Shown here piece by piece: positions 24,809-33,347 of a DNA stretch of 64,000 nt. The number at the start of each line of letters is the position of its first letter. The stretch's first letter is position 1. The DNA is from Halobaculum marinum. Lineage in GTDB: Archaea > Halobacteriota > Halobacteria > Halobacteriales > Haloferacaceae. The notes under the pieces were generated by a model, which saw only the letters and a list, made by a program, of their open reading frames with translations, was not told where the DNA came from and ran no database searches. The DNA lies in contig NZ_CP119989.1 of NCBI RefSeq assembly GCF_029338555.1, positions 2,294,001 to 2,358,000 of the forward strand, written 5' to 3'. A program made the position numbers and the translations under genes.

Positions 24809-25759
24809 TCAGAACAGCGAGTCGTCAGTGAGATCTGCGGCCATCACGAAGTCGGGTTGGTCGGAGACTGGCGTCCGCGTCGCGGCGGCGTCGGAGACGC
24901 ACTCGACGGTCTCTGGGATCAAGATTCGCGTGTCGTCGATGCCGCGGTCGGCGGCGTCGCGGGCGATGGCGTCCGTCAGCGCGTCCAGCGCGTCGGTGTC
25001 CGCCCACGCGGCGACTTGGTAGACGCCCCACGTGGTCTCGGTACCGCCCTCGTCCTCGCGGTCGTAGGTGTACGCCAACGCCGACATCGCGCGCGTCCCG
25101 CCGTCCGTGACGACGAACAGGCCGTCGCGGTCGGCCGCTGCGCGGAGGTCTGCCCGCGTCAACTCCGAGCAGGCCCACGACTCGTCGCCGTCGAGCGCGA
25201 GGCCGCCGAGGTGGTCGCGGGCGTCGCTCGCGGTCCAGAACGCCCACGCGGCGTCGGGGTCTGCGGTCACGTCGAGGTCCGGGTCGGCGTCGGCGTCCGG
25301 TTCCGGCTGGAGCCACCGGAACTCCGTCGCGGGACCGAAGCCGACCGCTCGCGACTGGCCGAGGCCGGCGACGTTCCACGAGAACACCATGTTCCGGCAG
25401 ACGACGGCGCCGTTGTCGCGGGCCCACTGGAAGCCGGCGCGCGAGAGGCCGGGCGAGAGGCCGTGCCCGCGGTAGTCGGGGTTGACTCGCATCGCCTGCG
25501 CCCACGCCTCCGTCTCCGACAGCATGACACACTGGAGGACGCCCGCCACGTCGTCGCCGTCGTCGACGTCGACGACCATCGTGTGCTGTCGTTCGTCGTC
25601 GCTGGCGACCATGTCGGCGAACACGTCCGGGAGGTAGTCGCCGTGGCGCTCGCCCCACGTGTCCTGTGTGAAGCGGACGACGTGCTCCACGTCCGACTCC
25701 CGAGCCTGCCGGATCGTGAACTCGTGGTCGGAGGCGGTGCCGGAGTCGCCGTCGCTCAT
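24809..25759 (-). CDS. GNAT family acetyltransferase-like protein (two-domain)
   Basis: The 316-aa protein starts at ATG 25759. The N-terminal GNAT domain has FTIRQARESDVEHVVRFTQDTW and the acetyl-CoA loop AMRVNPDYRGHGLSPGLSRAG. A second region (~150-316) looks like a second divergent GNAT fold. Its ATG overlaps the gatD stop (4 bp), so it is co-transcribed with gatD. The substrate is unknown. Confidence 0.82.
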   Translation of the reverse strand: MSDGDSGTASDHEFTIRQARESDVEHVVRFTQDTWGERHGDYLPDVFADMVASDDERQHTMVVDVDDGDDVAGVLQCVMLSETEAWAQAMRVNPDYRGHGLSPGLSRAGFQWARDNGAVVCRNMVFSWNVAGLGQSRAVGFGPATEFRWLQPEPDADADPDLDVTADPDAAWAFWTASDARDHLGGLALDGDESWACSELTRADLRAAADRDGLFVVTDGGTRAMSALAYTYDREDEGGTETTWGVYQVAAWADTDALDALTDAIARDAADRGIDDTRILIPETVECVSDAAATRTPVSDQPDFVMAADLTDDSLF

Positions 25760-27024
25760 GTCCAGGGCTTGGACTCCTCGGTGAGTTCGCCCGCGAGGTC
25801 GCGACCCATCGCGTCGTCGGCGTCGGCGACGTTCGCGAGCGCCCACATCAGCTTCACCTTCGCCGTGCCGGGGAGCGTGTCGCCCGCCTCGACGACGCCT
25901 GCGTCGAGCAGGTCGCGCCCGGTGTCGTACACGCGGTCGCAGACGCGCCCCTCCAGACACTGGCTCGTCATCACGACGGTCGTGCCGTCGTCGACCAGTT
26001 CCTCAAACCGCGGGATCAGGTCGGTGTGGACGTGCCCGAGGCCCGTCCCTTCGATCACGACGCCGGACTTCCCGTCGAGGTAGTCGAGCGCTGCGGGGTC
26101 CATCCCGGGCGTGAACTTCACCAACTCCACGTCCTCGACGAGGTCTGGCGCGATGTCGAGGTCGGCGTCGCCACGACGGGCGTACGTCTTCCCCTCGCGG
26201 AAGGAGACGGCGATGTCGTCCTCGTCGGTGCCGTAGTCGACGCGACCCAGCGGTTCGGCGCCGACCGTCTGGAAGGCGTCGCGACGGGAGGTGTGGTTCT
26301 TGCGGACGCGGGTGCCGCGGTGGAGCGCACAGTAGTCGTCTGAGGGGGTGCCGTGCATGCACACCATCACCTCCGCGCAGTCGGACTTGGCCGCCTCGAC
26401 GGCACAGACGGCGTTCATCACGTTGTCCGAGGAGGGGCGGTCCGCAGAGCGCTGGCTCCCGGTGAACACGATGGGGACGGGCGTGTCGAGCATGAACGAC
26501 AGCGCCGACGCCGAGTACTGCATCGTGTCGGTGCCGTGCATGACGACGACGCCGTCGGCGCCGGCTTCGACCTCTTCGCGGACGGCCTCCGCGAGGTCCG
26601 TCCAGATCTCGGGGTTCATGTTCTCCGAGAGGATGTTGGCGACGACACGCCCGCGGTAGTTCGCGCGGCCCGCCAGGTCGGGGACGGCGCGCAGCACGTC
26701 CTCGGCGTCGAAGCGGGCGGTGACGGCGCCGGTGCGGTAGTCGACGGTGGAGGCGATGGTGCCGCCGGTCGAGATGAGCGCGACCGTCGGGAGGTCGTCG
26801 TCGAACGACACCGCGGAGGCGTCGCCGTCGGCGTCGTCGTCGCCGACCTCGCGGGCGCCGCGTTCGAGCACTTCGACGCTCGCGTCGGCGCGGTCGACGC
26901 CGACGTTGTAGCCGCCCTCGAGCTTAAGCACGAGGTGGTCCTCGTCGCTCGACGGCATCAACACGCCCTCGTCGGTGACGGCCGCGTGCTCCACGCGGAC
27001 GCGGTCTCCGGGGCTCGGGGTCAT
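25756..27024 (-). CDS. gatD: Glutamyl-tRNA(Gln) amidotransferase subunit D
   Basis: The 422-aa protein starts at ATG 27024 (MTPSPGDRVRVEHAAVTDEG). It has an N-terminal SH3-like beta domain and then an asparaginase-type domain with both catalytic motifs: ALISTGGTIASTVDYRTGAV and VVMHGTDTMQYSASALS. With GatE it forms archaeal GatDE, which converts Glu-tRNA(Gln) to Gln-tRNA(Gln). gatE is not in this window. An acidic linker at ~60-75 joins the domains. Confidence 0.95.
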   Translation of the reverse strand: MTPSPGDRVRVEHAAVTDEGVLMPSSDEDHLVLKLEGGYNVGVDRADASVEVLERGAREVGDDDADGDASAVSFDDDLPTVALISTGGTIASTVDYRTGAVTARFDAEDVLRAVPDLAGRANYRGRVVANILSENMNPEIWTDLAEAVREEVEAGADGVVVMHGTDTMQYSASALSFMLDTPVPIVFTGSQRSADRPSSDNVMNAVCAVEAAKSDCAEVMVCMHGTPSDDYCALHRGTRVRKNHTSRRDAFQTVGAEPLGRVDYGTDEDDIAVSFREGKTYARRGDADLDIAPDLVEDVELVKFTPGMDPAALDYLDGKSGVVIEGTGLGHVHTDLIPRFEELVDDGTTVVMTSQCLEGRVCDRVYDTGRDLLDAGVVEAGDTLPGTAKVKLMWALANVADADDAMGRDLAGELTEESKPWT

Positions 27025-27183
27025 ACGTGGCGATAGCGGTCGGGGCGAACTTGAACTTGCCCGTCCGCGGTTCCCCCCGCCGCCCTCGCCGCGAGCGATC
27101 TGGTGCCGTCCAGCGGTCTCACTCGTGACCGTCCGAGGCGACCCGACACAAGAACCATACCCTCGGGTCGCCCACTCACAGCT

Positions 27184-27714
27184 ATGTCGAAGAGTCTGGA
27201 GGAACTGCAAGAGCTCGCCGAACGTGACGTGGGGAGCGACGACACCGGCGACGCCAGCGGCACCGACGCCACGGAGGAGGCTACCGGTACGGGCCACGAC
27301 GCCGACGACTCGGGTGACGGCTCTCGCGCCCTCCTCGGTCGCTCGCCGTTCTCGGTGAAGGGGTTCGGCGTCACGCTCCTCGTGCTCGTCGCGGGCCTCG
27401 TCGCCGGCTCTGCGGTGCCCATCGTCGGCGGCCTCGCGCGGTACGTCGGATTGTTCGCGGCGGCGTTCGCCCTCGGGCTCGCCCGCTCGCGCCGCGCGTA
27501 CCTCGAAACCGCTGTCGCGGGCGCGCTCGCCGCCGGCGGCGCGTTCCTGCTCGGCACGCTCACCACCGGGACGCTGGTGCTCGGAACGAACCTACTCGCA
27601 GACTACGGGGTTCCCATCGCGGGTGTGGGCGTCACGGTCGGGGTGCTCCTGTCGGTCGCGGGGGTCTACTTCGGGCGCGACCTGCGCGACGGGCTGACGC
27701 GCGACGTGGAGTGA
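27184..27714 (+). CDS. Membrane protein, unknown (DUF456-like)
   Basis: The 176-aa protein has an acidic, disordered N-terminal segment (~1-50, Asp/Gly/Thr-rich). Three or four TM helices follow (VTLLVLVAGLVAGSAVPIVGG; YVGLFAAAFALGLA; AVAGALAAGGAFLLGTL; GVGVTVGVLLSVAGVYFG). The start is ATG 27184. It may resemble DUF456-type proteins, but this is weak. It is convergent with the ArsR-like gene, with only 1 bp between the two stops. Confidence 0.7.
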   Translation: MSKSLEELQELAERDVGSDDTGDASGTDATEEATGTGHDADDSGDGSRALLGRSPFSVKGFGVTLLVLVAGLVAGSAVPIVGGLARYVGLFAAAFALGLARSRRAYLETAVAGALAAGGAFLLGTLTTGTLVLGTNLLADYGVPIAGVGVTVGVLLSVAGVYFGRDLRDGLTRDVE

Positions 27715-27715
27715 C

Positions 27716-28393
27716 CTACGCCGAGAGCCGCCATCGCTTGCCCTCCCGGACGACGAGGTCGGCCTCCGACAGGCGATGGAGCCCCTCCTCCACGGCCTCC
27801 GGCTCCACGTTCACCTCCTCGACGACCGATCGCAGCGAGCCGTCGGTCGACGACACTGCCGCCAGTAACTTGGCGTAGAACCGAGAGTCTGCGTCGGCGC
27901 CGAGCCGGTCGTTGAGGCGGTCGAGCACGTCGGTGATCCGACCGTGGACCCACCGTTGCGCCAGGGACAACTCGTTCTCCAAGTCTTGAAGGCGGTCGAA
28001 CTCGGCGGCCAACTCCGCCGCCTCGCCGTCGTCGTCCTCGCCGTCTTCGGTCGTCCAGAACTCCAGGTCGATGTGCATGTGCGGGCACCGTCCCTGGATG
28101 TCGAGGTTCGGGTTCGCGGGGTACGCCGACTTCGTGCCGAAGCCGTGCCGAGAGACGTTCACTTCGAGGCGCACGTCGCGGGCGATGTGGAAGTACTTGC
28201 GCCGCCGGTCGTCGGTGTGGCTCTCGATGAGCCCCGCGTCCTCCAGTTTCCGGAGGTGGTCGATGACGGCCTTCGGCGACACGCCGAGGTACTCGCTGAT
28301 CTCGGTCACGTAGCAGGGTTTGTGCGAGAGCAGCCGGAGAATGCGCCGGCGGTTCTCGTTCCCGAGGAGATCGAGCAGTACCGCGGAGTCCAT
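27716..28393 (-). CDS. ArsR-type winged-helix transcription regulator
   Basis: The 225-aa protein has an N-terminal winged helix (LLGNENRRRILRLLSHKPCYVTEISEYLGVSPKAVIDHL, given here as a span from residue ~8). A ligand or dimerisation region and a C-terminal helical segment with a second helix-turn-helix-like stretch (LRSVVEEVNVEPEAVEEGLHRL) follow. The ATG at 28393 has a TATA-like GGTTAAATAGCC 22-33 nt upstream, inside the 38-bp gap. So it has its own promoter despite following the DUF1405 gene on the same strand. Confidence 0.87.
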   Translation of the reverse strand: MDSAVLLDLLGNENRRRILRLLSHKPCYVTEISEYLGVSPKAVIDHLRKLEDAGLIESHTDDRRRKYFHIARDVRLEVNVSRHGFGTKSAYPANPNLDIQGRCPHMHIDLEFWTTEDGEDDDGEAAELAAEFDRLQDLENELSLAQRWVHGRITDVLDRLNDRLGADADSRFYAKLLAAVSSTDGSLRSVVEEVNVEPEAVEEGLHRLSEADLVVREGKRWRLSA

Positions 28394-28414
28394 ACACCTG
28401 TGGTAACCGCTCCG

Positions 28415-28426
28415 GCTATTTAACCT
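28415..28426 (-). promoter_or_regulatory. TATA box for the ArsR-type regulator
   Basis: The - strand GGTTAAATAGCC lies 22-33 nt upstream of the ATG at 28393, so the transcript is probably leaderless. Confidence 0.65.
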
Positions 28427-28431
28427 CCGCG

Positions 28432-29130
28432 TCAGCGAGCAGTAGATTCGCCAGACGGCAACACGGTGGCTGCGACCGCGACCGCGACGACCGTCGCCGC
28501 GAGACTCCCCACCGCGAGCGTCCACCCGGGGTCGTAGCGCACCGGCGGGTGGTTCGCGAACGGCAGGCCGAGGAGGAAGCCGTAGTCGAACACGTCGTTC
28601 GCGAGCGCGAGGAGTGCGACCGCCGCGAGCGTCCGCCGGGAGGTGTGACCGACGCGAGCGAGCAGCAGCGCCTCCCCGAGGAACGCGGCGTGGGTGAGGA
28701 GGATGCCCCAGTAGGCCCACAGCGAGTCTGCGTCGAAGCCGACGTACAGGTCGTTCGGAAGGTCGCCACGGACGAAGGGGATGTTGAGCGCGACGAACGT
28801 CCACAGCCCCATCTTCACGAGCCAGACGACTGCGAGCGTCGTCAGCACAGACAGGAGTGTCGTCCGCGTGACCGACGAGAGACGCCGCCCGGCGAACGGT
28901 ACGAGCGCCGCGAGCACGAGCGTCCCGAGCGCGATGGCGGTGGGGGAGTCGCCGTACAACGGCCACAGGTACGTCGCGACCGCGGGCATCGTCTCGACGT
29001 AGTAGCGCACGCCGACGAGGAACGCGAGCCCGTTCGCGAGCAGGAGGAGCGCGAGCGTGAACGGCGTCGTCAGGTAGAACTCCGCGAGCGACGCGGGCAG
29101 GGGGTTACGGGTCGCGGTGTCGTCGGCCAC
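28432..29130 (-). CDS. DUF1405 membrane protein, paralogue A
   Basis: The 232-aa integral membrane protein starts at GTG 29130 (MADDTATRNPLPASLAEFYL). It has ~6 TM helices. It shares with the gene at 29431 a W-K-x-G-L-W-(T)-P/F-region, a HAAFLGEALLLARVG-like helix and a final LANDVFDYGFLLG motif matching NDVVDYFLP. The function is unknown. Confidence 0.85.
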   Translation of the reverse strand: MADDTATRNPLPASLAEFYLTTPFTLALLLLANGLAFLVGVRYYVETMPAVATYLWPLYGDSPTAIALGTLVLAALVPFAGRRLSSVTRTTLLSVLTTLAVVWLVKMGLWTFVALNIPFVRGDLPNDLYVGFDADSLWAYWGILLTHAAFLGEALLLARVGHTSRRTLAAVALLALANDVFDYGFLLGLPFANHPPVRYDPGWTLAVGSLAATVVAVAVAATVLPSGESTAR

Positions 29131-29430
29131 GTCTGTCCGTCGTCTCGTACGCCTCCGGCATAACGGCGCGTGGTTCGCGACGGGACCACACCGCGCCCCC
29201 GACACCCCGAAGCAGCGCAGGCGGGTGTCGGGGACGGACCGGCTCCCGACCAGCCGCCGGCGATGATCGCCGACACACCGCGGGGTGGGACTTTCGCGGT
29301 CTTCGTGTTCGTCGCGGTCTTCGCAACCGCTCTCGTGGGGACGGCAGCAGTCGTTCGGTCGATCTACCACCGATCCCGTATCGATCATCGCCACCGCTAA
29401 GCCCCGAAGCCCCCAGCGACGACTAACGGA
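29131..29430. other. Intergenic region between divergent DUF1405 paralogues
   Basis: This 300-bp region separates the two DUF1405 genes. It contains at most a 45-aa frame (ATG 29263) with one TM stretch (FAVFVFVAVFATALVGTAAVV). No RNA gene or strong repeat is visible. Confidence 0.5.
29263..29400 (+). CDS. Possible 45-aa single-TM protein
   Basis: The frame begins MIADTPRGGTFAVFVF. It has one hydrophobic helix followed by a basic tail (RSIYHRSRIDHRHR). It may be a small membrane protein next to the DUF1405 gene. I see no coding homologue, so confidence is low. Confidence 0.35.
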   Translation: MIADTPRGGTFAVFVFVAVFATALVGTAAVVRSIYHRSRIDHRHR

Positions 29431-30204
29431 ATGAGCCTCCTCGCCGACCTCACGTCCGACGACGGTCTCCCCGAGCGGCCGGACCTCCCGTGGTACGTCG
29501 CGCCGCTCCCGCGGGCGGTGGAGAACTTCGGCCTCCACGTCGCCGCGCTCGTCGTCGCGGTCAACCTCGTCGGGACCGCCTTCGGCTTCTGGTACTACGG
29601 CTTCCACCCGCTCCCGCTGTCGGACCCGCTGATCACCTGGCAGTTGGGCGGGACGCCGCCGTCGATGTGGGTGTTCGTCCCCGACTCGCCCGTGGCGACG
29701 CTGTTCATCGCGCTCGCGCTCGGCCTGTGGAAACTGGGGCGCTCGAACGAGTACGTGAACGCGCTGGCGTTCTTCGGCTGCTGGAAACTCGGGCTGTGGA
29801 CGCCGTTCGTCCTCCTCGCGTTCGCCGACGGCTTCACCGCGACGACGCCGCTCCCGATGTATCTGTTCCTGCTGTTCTCGCACCTCGCGATGACCGTCGA
29901 GGGGTTCCTCCTGTACCGCATCGCCGACTTCCCGGTGAAGGCGGTCGCCGTCGCGCTGGCGTGGTACGGCCTCAACGACGTGGTCGACTACTTCCTGCCG
30001 ATCGTCGGGACGCCACACCACACGCTGATGCCCGGGCAGGTGGCGCTGGAGGGGACGCTGGGGTTCACCCATCCGTCGCCGACCCACGAAATCGCCGCTG
30101 CAGGTGCGGTCGTGCTCACGCTCACGGCGACGTTCCTCGTGCTCGCCACCCGGGTGAAGAAGTTCGAGGTCGGCGCGCTCCGGTCGGGCGAACCGGGCGA
30201 GTAG
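29431..30204 (+). CDS. DUF1405 membrane protein, paralogue B
   Basis: The 257-aa protein has ~6 TM helices. Shared features with paralogue A are WKLGLWTPFVLLAFADG, HLAMTVEGFLLYRIADFP and YGLNDVVDYFLPIVGTPHH. The ATG is at 29431. It is followed after 28 bp by the enolase-like gene. Members of this family are membrane proteins of unknown role. Confidence 0.87.
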   Translation: MSLLADLTSDDGLPERPDLPWYVAPLPRAVENFGLHVAALVVAVNLVGTAFGFWYYGFHPLPLSDPLITWQLGGTPPSMWVFVPDSPVATLFIALALGLWKLGRSNEYVNALAFFGCWKLGLWTPFVLLAFADGFTATTPLPMYLFLLFSHLAMTVEGFLLYRIADFPVKAVAVALAWYGLNDVVDYFLPIVGTPHHTLMPGQVALEGTLGFTHPSPTHEIAAAGAVVLTLTATFLVLATRVKKFEVGALRSGEPGE

Positions 30205-30232
30205 TTATGATTCGTCGGGGCGACGTTGTCCC

Positions 30233-31324
30233 GTGAGCAAACCCACCCTCTTTCGCGCGCTCGCGGACCTCCCGCTGACGGTCGAGTCCGCGGGACTGCG
30301 TCGCCGGTCGCGCGACACCTCCTCCGGGTTCGAGCGCGTCTCCACGACGGTCCGACTCCGTGGGGCGGGCGAACTCGGGCGCGGCGAGGACGTGACCTAC
30401 GACGCCCCCGACCACGACGCGCTGTTCGCCGACCCCGGACGCGACCCCCGCACGCCCGCCGACGGTGTCGACTTCCTCGACGCGTTCGCCGGCGAGTGGA
30501 CGGTTCGTGAGTTCTCCGCCCACCTCGACAACGTCGACCTATTCCCGATGGGCGACCCCGAACGGGAGACGGCCCACCACTACCGGCGCTGGGCGGTGGA
30601 GTCCGCGGCGGCGGACCTGGCGCTCCGGCAGTCGGACACCGACCTCGCGAGCCTGCTCGACCGCGACCGCGACCCGGTGACGTTCGCGGCGTCGACGCGA
30701 CTGGGGGATCCGCCGACCGCCGACCGGGTGACCGCCATCGCCGAACGGGTGCCCGGCATCGAGTTCAAACTCGACCCGACCCCCGAGTGGACAGACGAGG
30801 TGGTCGCCGCGCTCCCCACGAGCCAGGTGCGCGTGCTCGACCTCAAGGGCCTGTACGAGGGGACCGAGGTGGACGTCGAACCGGACGCCGACTTCTACCA
30901 GTGGGTGCTCGACTCGTTCCCGAACGCGGTGATCGAGGACCCAGCGATCACCGACGAGACGCGCCACGTGTTCGAGGGCGAAGCGCACAGAGTGTCGTGG
31001 GACTACCCGATCACCGGCGTCGACAGCGTCGAGGCGCTCCCGTGGGAACCCGAGTGGCTGAACGTGAAGCCGTCTCGGTTCGGCACGATAGAGTCGTTGT
31101 CGGACACGCTGGAGTGGGCCCGCGAGCACGAGGTCACGCTGTACGGCGGCGGCCAGTTCGAGTTGGGCGTCGGTCGCGACCAACTGCACGCGCTCGCGTC
31201 GGTGTTCTACCCGGACGCCCCGAACGACGTGGCCCCCGGCGTGTTCAACCTCCCCGCGGTGTCGGACCGACTCCCCGGAACCCCGCTGGCGCCACGGGCG
31301 GCGCCGCGCGGGTTCGAGTTCTGA
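30233..31324 (+). CDS. Enolase-superfamily protein (o-succinylbenzoate-synthase-like), divergent
   Basis: The 363-aa protein starts at GTG 30233. It matches the mandelate-racemase/enolase fold in its C-terminal half: HHYRRWAVESAAADLAL, then FKLDPTPEW (K region), VRVLDLKGLYEG (D), AVIEDPAI (E/D), RVSWDYPIT (D), and LNVKPSRFGTIE (K). The usual KxK and DxN residues are only partly kept. It may be catalytically distinct from OSBS or a dipeptide epimerase. Haloarchaeal relatives are annotated as enolase-like proteins of unknown role. Confidence 0.8.
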   Translation: MSKPTLFRALADLPLTVESAGLRRRSRDTSSGFERVSTTVRLRGAGELGRGEDVTYDAPDHDALFADPGRDPRTPADGVDFLDAFAGEWTVREFSAHLDNVDLFPMGDPERETAHHYRRWAVESAAADLALRQSDTDLASLLDRDRDPVTFAASTRLGDPPTADRVTAIAERVPGIEFKLDPTPEWTDEVVAALPTSQVRVLDLKGLYEGTEVDVEPDADFYQWVLDSFPNAVIEDPAITDETRHVFEGEAHRVSWDYPITGVDSVEALPWEPEWLNVKPSRFGTIESLSDTLEWAREHEVTLYGGGQFELGVGRDQLHALASVFYPDAPNDVAPGVFNLPAVSDRLPGTPLAPRAAPRGFEF

Positions 31325-31349
31325 CTCGTCGTCCCTCGACGGTCTCGCG

Positions 31350-31381
31350 CCGTTCGACGTCGCTCCCGCAGGGTCGAACGG
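31350..31381. terminator. 9-bp inverted repeat between convergent genes
   Basis: CCGTTCGAC (31350-31358) and GTCGAACGG (31373-31381) pair exactly around a 14-nt loop. They lie in the 134-bp gap between two convergent genes, so this may be a bidirectional terminator hairpin, although no U-run is visible. Confidence 0.4.
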
Positions 31382-31458
31382 TGCCCCGATTCACGCGCGC
31401 GGACGTTACTCGGTGATGTCCGACGACCCCGGGGTACCGTAACTCCCTCCGCAGGTGG

Positions 31459-32142
31459 TTACGAGACCACGGTTCCGCTGAAGCGGGCCTCCATCGCCGC
31501 CGACCCCGGGTAGATGTACCCGATGCCACCGAAGAGTAGCTCTCCCTCGATAGTGGACGCGTCATCGGAGAAGCGCAGGTTCATCCCCCCCTGGTAGATC
31601 TGATACACGTTCGCCGTGAGTCCGGACAGGGCGTTGAACGAGTTCAACAGTGCCGTGCGGGCGATCCCCCCTGGGTCACCGTCGAGGCGGATCGCGATGC
31701 TGTTCGAGTCGGGTTGCGTGACCGACGCGATGTCGATCTGTGCGGTCCGGGAGGTGGTGTCTGCGGGAATGCCGACCGCGGGGTAGAGCCCGGTGTTCGT
31801 CGCGAACCAGACCGAACCGGCCTGGGGCGCGCTCCCGGGTGAGCCCGACCGAATGGCGACGTCCCGTGCGTTGACACCCGTTCCGGAGGCACCGCTTCGG
31901 TCGATGGTGGGAGCGACCACGAGGAGTGCCGGCCGGGTGAACGTGACGCCACTCGACGTTCTGCCGGTCATCGTGATCAGGTAGGCCGTCTGCGACACCG
32001 GCACGTCGGCGCTCGCGCGCCCGGTGACAGCGCGGAGCCCAGCGAGGCCGACCGCGGTCGCACCGAGCGCCTTCACGGCGGTGCGACGTGAGATCTGATT
32101 CGACGGGGGATCGATACTGGAGGCGCGAGTGCGTGAGTTCAC
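31459..32142 (-). CDS. Tat-exported protein of unknown function
   Basis: The 227-aa protein starts at GTG 32142. The Tat signal SRRTAVKALGATAVGLAGL (residues ~18-36) ends near GRASADVP. The mature part is Thr/Ser/Gly-rich with predicted beta strands and no enzymatic motif. A TATA-like AGATATGTTAG lies ~20-30 nt upstream. It is monocistronic. Confidence 0.75.
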   Translation of the reverse strand: MNSRTRASSIDPPSNQISRRTAVKALGATAVGLAGLRAVTGRASADVPVSQTAYLITMTGRTSSGVTFTRPALLVVAPTIDRSGASGTGVNARDVAIRSGSPGSAPQAGSVWFATNTGLYPAVGIPADTTSRTAQIDIASVTQPDSNSIAIRLDGDPGGIARTALLNSFNALSGLTANVYQIYQGGMNLRFSDDASTIEGELLFGGIGYIYPGSAAMEARFSGTVVS

Positions 32143-32423
32143 GAACGTAGTACGCTAGATGCTAACATATCTGTGCGTTCAGAACGAGTACACGATCGAC
32201 TCCGATGTGGCTAGATTGATCTGCGCCGTGGAGACGGACACAGACTAGCCTCGGGTGGGAACGCCAAACTGAGTCTCGCGGCGGTCGGGACGCGTCACCA
32301 TCCGTGGGGCTATCGAGCCTGGCATCTCCCCGAGGATCCGCTCAGTTTCCGTCACTCACCCTCTCCATCGTCGAGACGGGGGCGATGCGAACGCTTACTA
32401 CACACCTCTCGCACGCTTGCGCC
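32143..32423. other. Intergenic region between the Tat protein and the ABC permease
   Basis: This region holds the promoter of the - strand Tat-protein gene (TATA-like AGATATGTTAG near 32160-32172) and presumably that of the + strand permease. No RNA gene or additional ORF could be supported. Confidence 0.5.
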
Positions 32424-33320
32424 ATGTCGACGGACGACGGTCGGATCGCTCGCGCGGTCGACAACGCGCTCAGGTATCCCGGAGCCGCCTACCGACTCCT
32501 GTTCGCCGTCGTGGTGGGATTCTTCCTCGTGTTCGCGGGGTTCCCCATCTACTGGCTGCTCGTCGTCGCGGTGACGCCGACCGGGGCGGCGCCCGGACTC
32601 GTCCCCGAGTCGGTGACGGCGACGAACGTGCTCGTCGTCGTGGTCGGCTCGGAGTTCCTCCGGTACGTGTTCAACAGCCTCGTGATCGCGGCGTGCACGA
32701 CGGTCGCCGTGGTCGTCGTCGCGAGCCTCGCGGGCTACGCGTTCGGGCGACTGGAGTTCCCCGGGAAGCGAGCCCTCCTGATCGTGACGCTGTGTGTGGC
32801 GTACTTCCCGCCGGTTGCGTTCGTCATCCCGTTGTTCCGCTTGCTCTCTGGGGCGCTGGAGGTGTCGGTCTTCGGCGTCACCGCCACGAGTCCCGACCTG
32901 TTCAACACGCCCGCCGGTCCCGGCATCCCGCTGACGGGGTTGACGATGCCGCTGGCCATCTTCATCCTCACAACGTTCTTCGAGCGCATTCCGGACACCC
33001 TGGAGGACGCCGCCCGCGTCGAGGGGACGACTCGCCTCGGTGCGCTCGTCCGGGTGATCGTCCCGCTGTCGCGCCCGGGCATCGCGACTGCTGCGGTGCT
33101 CACCTTCCTCCAGGTGTACACGGAGTTCTTCTTCTCGCTGCTCATGACCAACGGCGACCCGCAGGACTGGGCGCCGATCGTCCCGGTTATTCGGGGGCTC
33201 CGGAACGCCAACGCCTCGTTCGCCGCCGCGGCTGCGGTGATCGCACTCGTGCCCGTCGTGCTCCTGCTGGCGCTGGCAGACGACCACGTGGTGGCGGGGT
33301 TGACCGCTGGCTACCGGTGA
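32424..33320 (+). CDS. Orphan ABC transporter permease (MalG/carbohydrate type)
   Basis: The 298-aa protein starts at ATG 32424. Six TM helices and the cytoplasmic EAA loop (LEDAARVEGTTRLGALVRVI) mark it as a MalG-type permease that couples to an ATP-binding subunit. No partner permease, solute-binding protein or ATPase lies nearby. It may work with a distant system or be a relic of a lost operon. Confidence 0.88.
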   Translation: MSTDDGRIARAVDNALRYPGAAYRLLFAVVVGFFLVFAGFPIYWLLVVAVTPTGAAPGLVPESVTATNVLVVVVGSEFLRYVFNSLVIAACTTVAVVVVASLAGYAFGRLEFPGKRALLIVTLCVAYFPPVAFVIPLFRLLSGALEVSVFGVTATSPDLFNTPAGPGIPLTGLTMPLAIFILTTFFERIPDTLEDAARVEGTTRLGALVRVIVPLSRPGIATAAVLTFLQVYTEFFFSLLMTNGDPQDWAPIVPVIRGLRNANASFAAAAAVIALVPVVLLLALADDHVVAGLTAGYR

Positions 33321-33347
33321 ACGCCGGGCGTGGCGGAGCGAGTGCGC

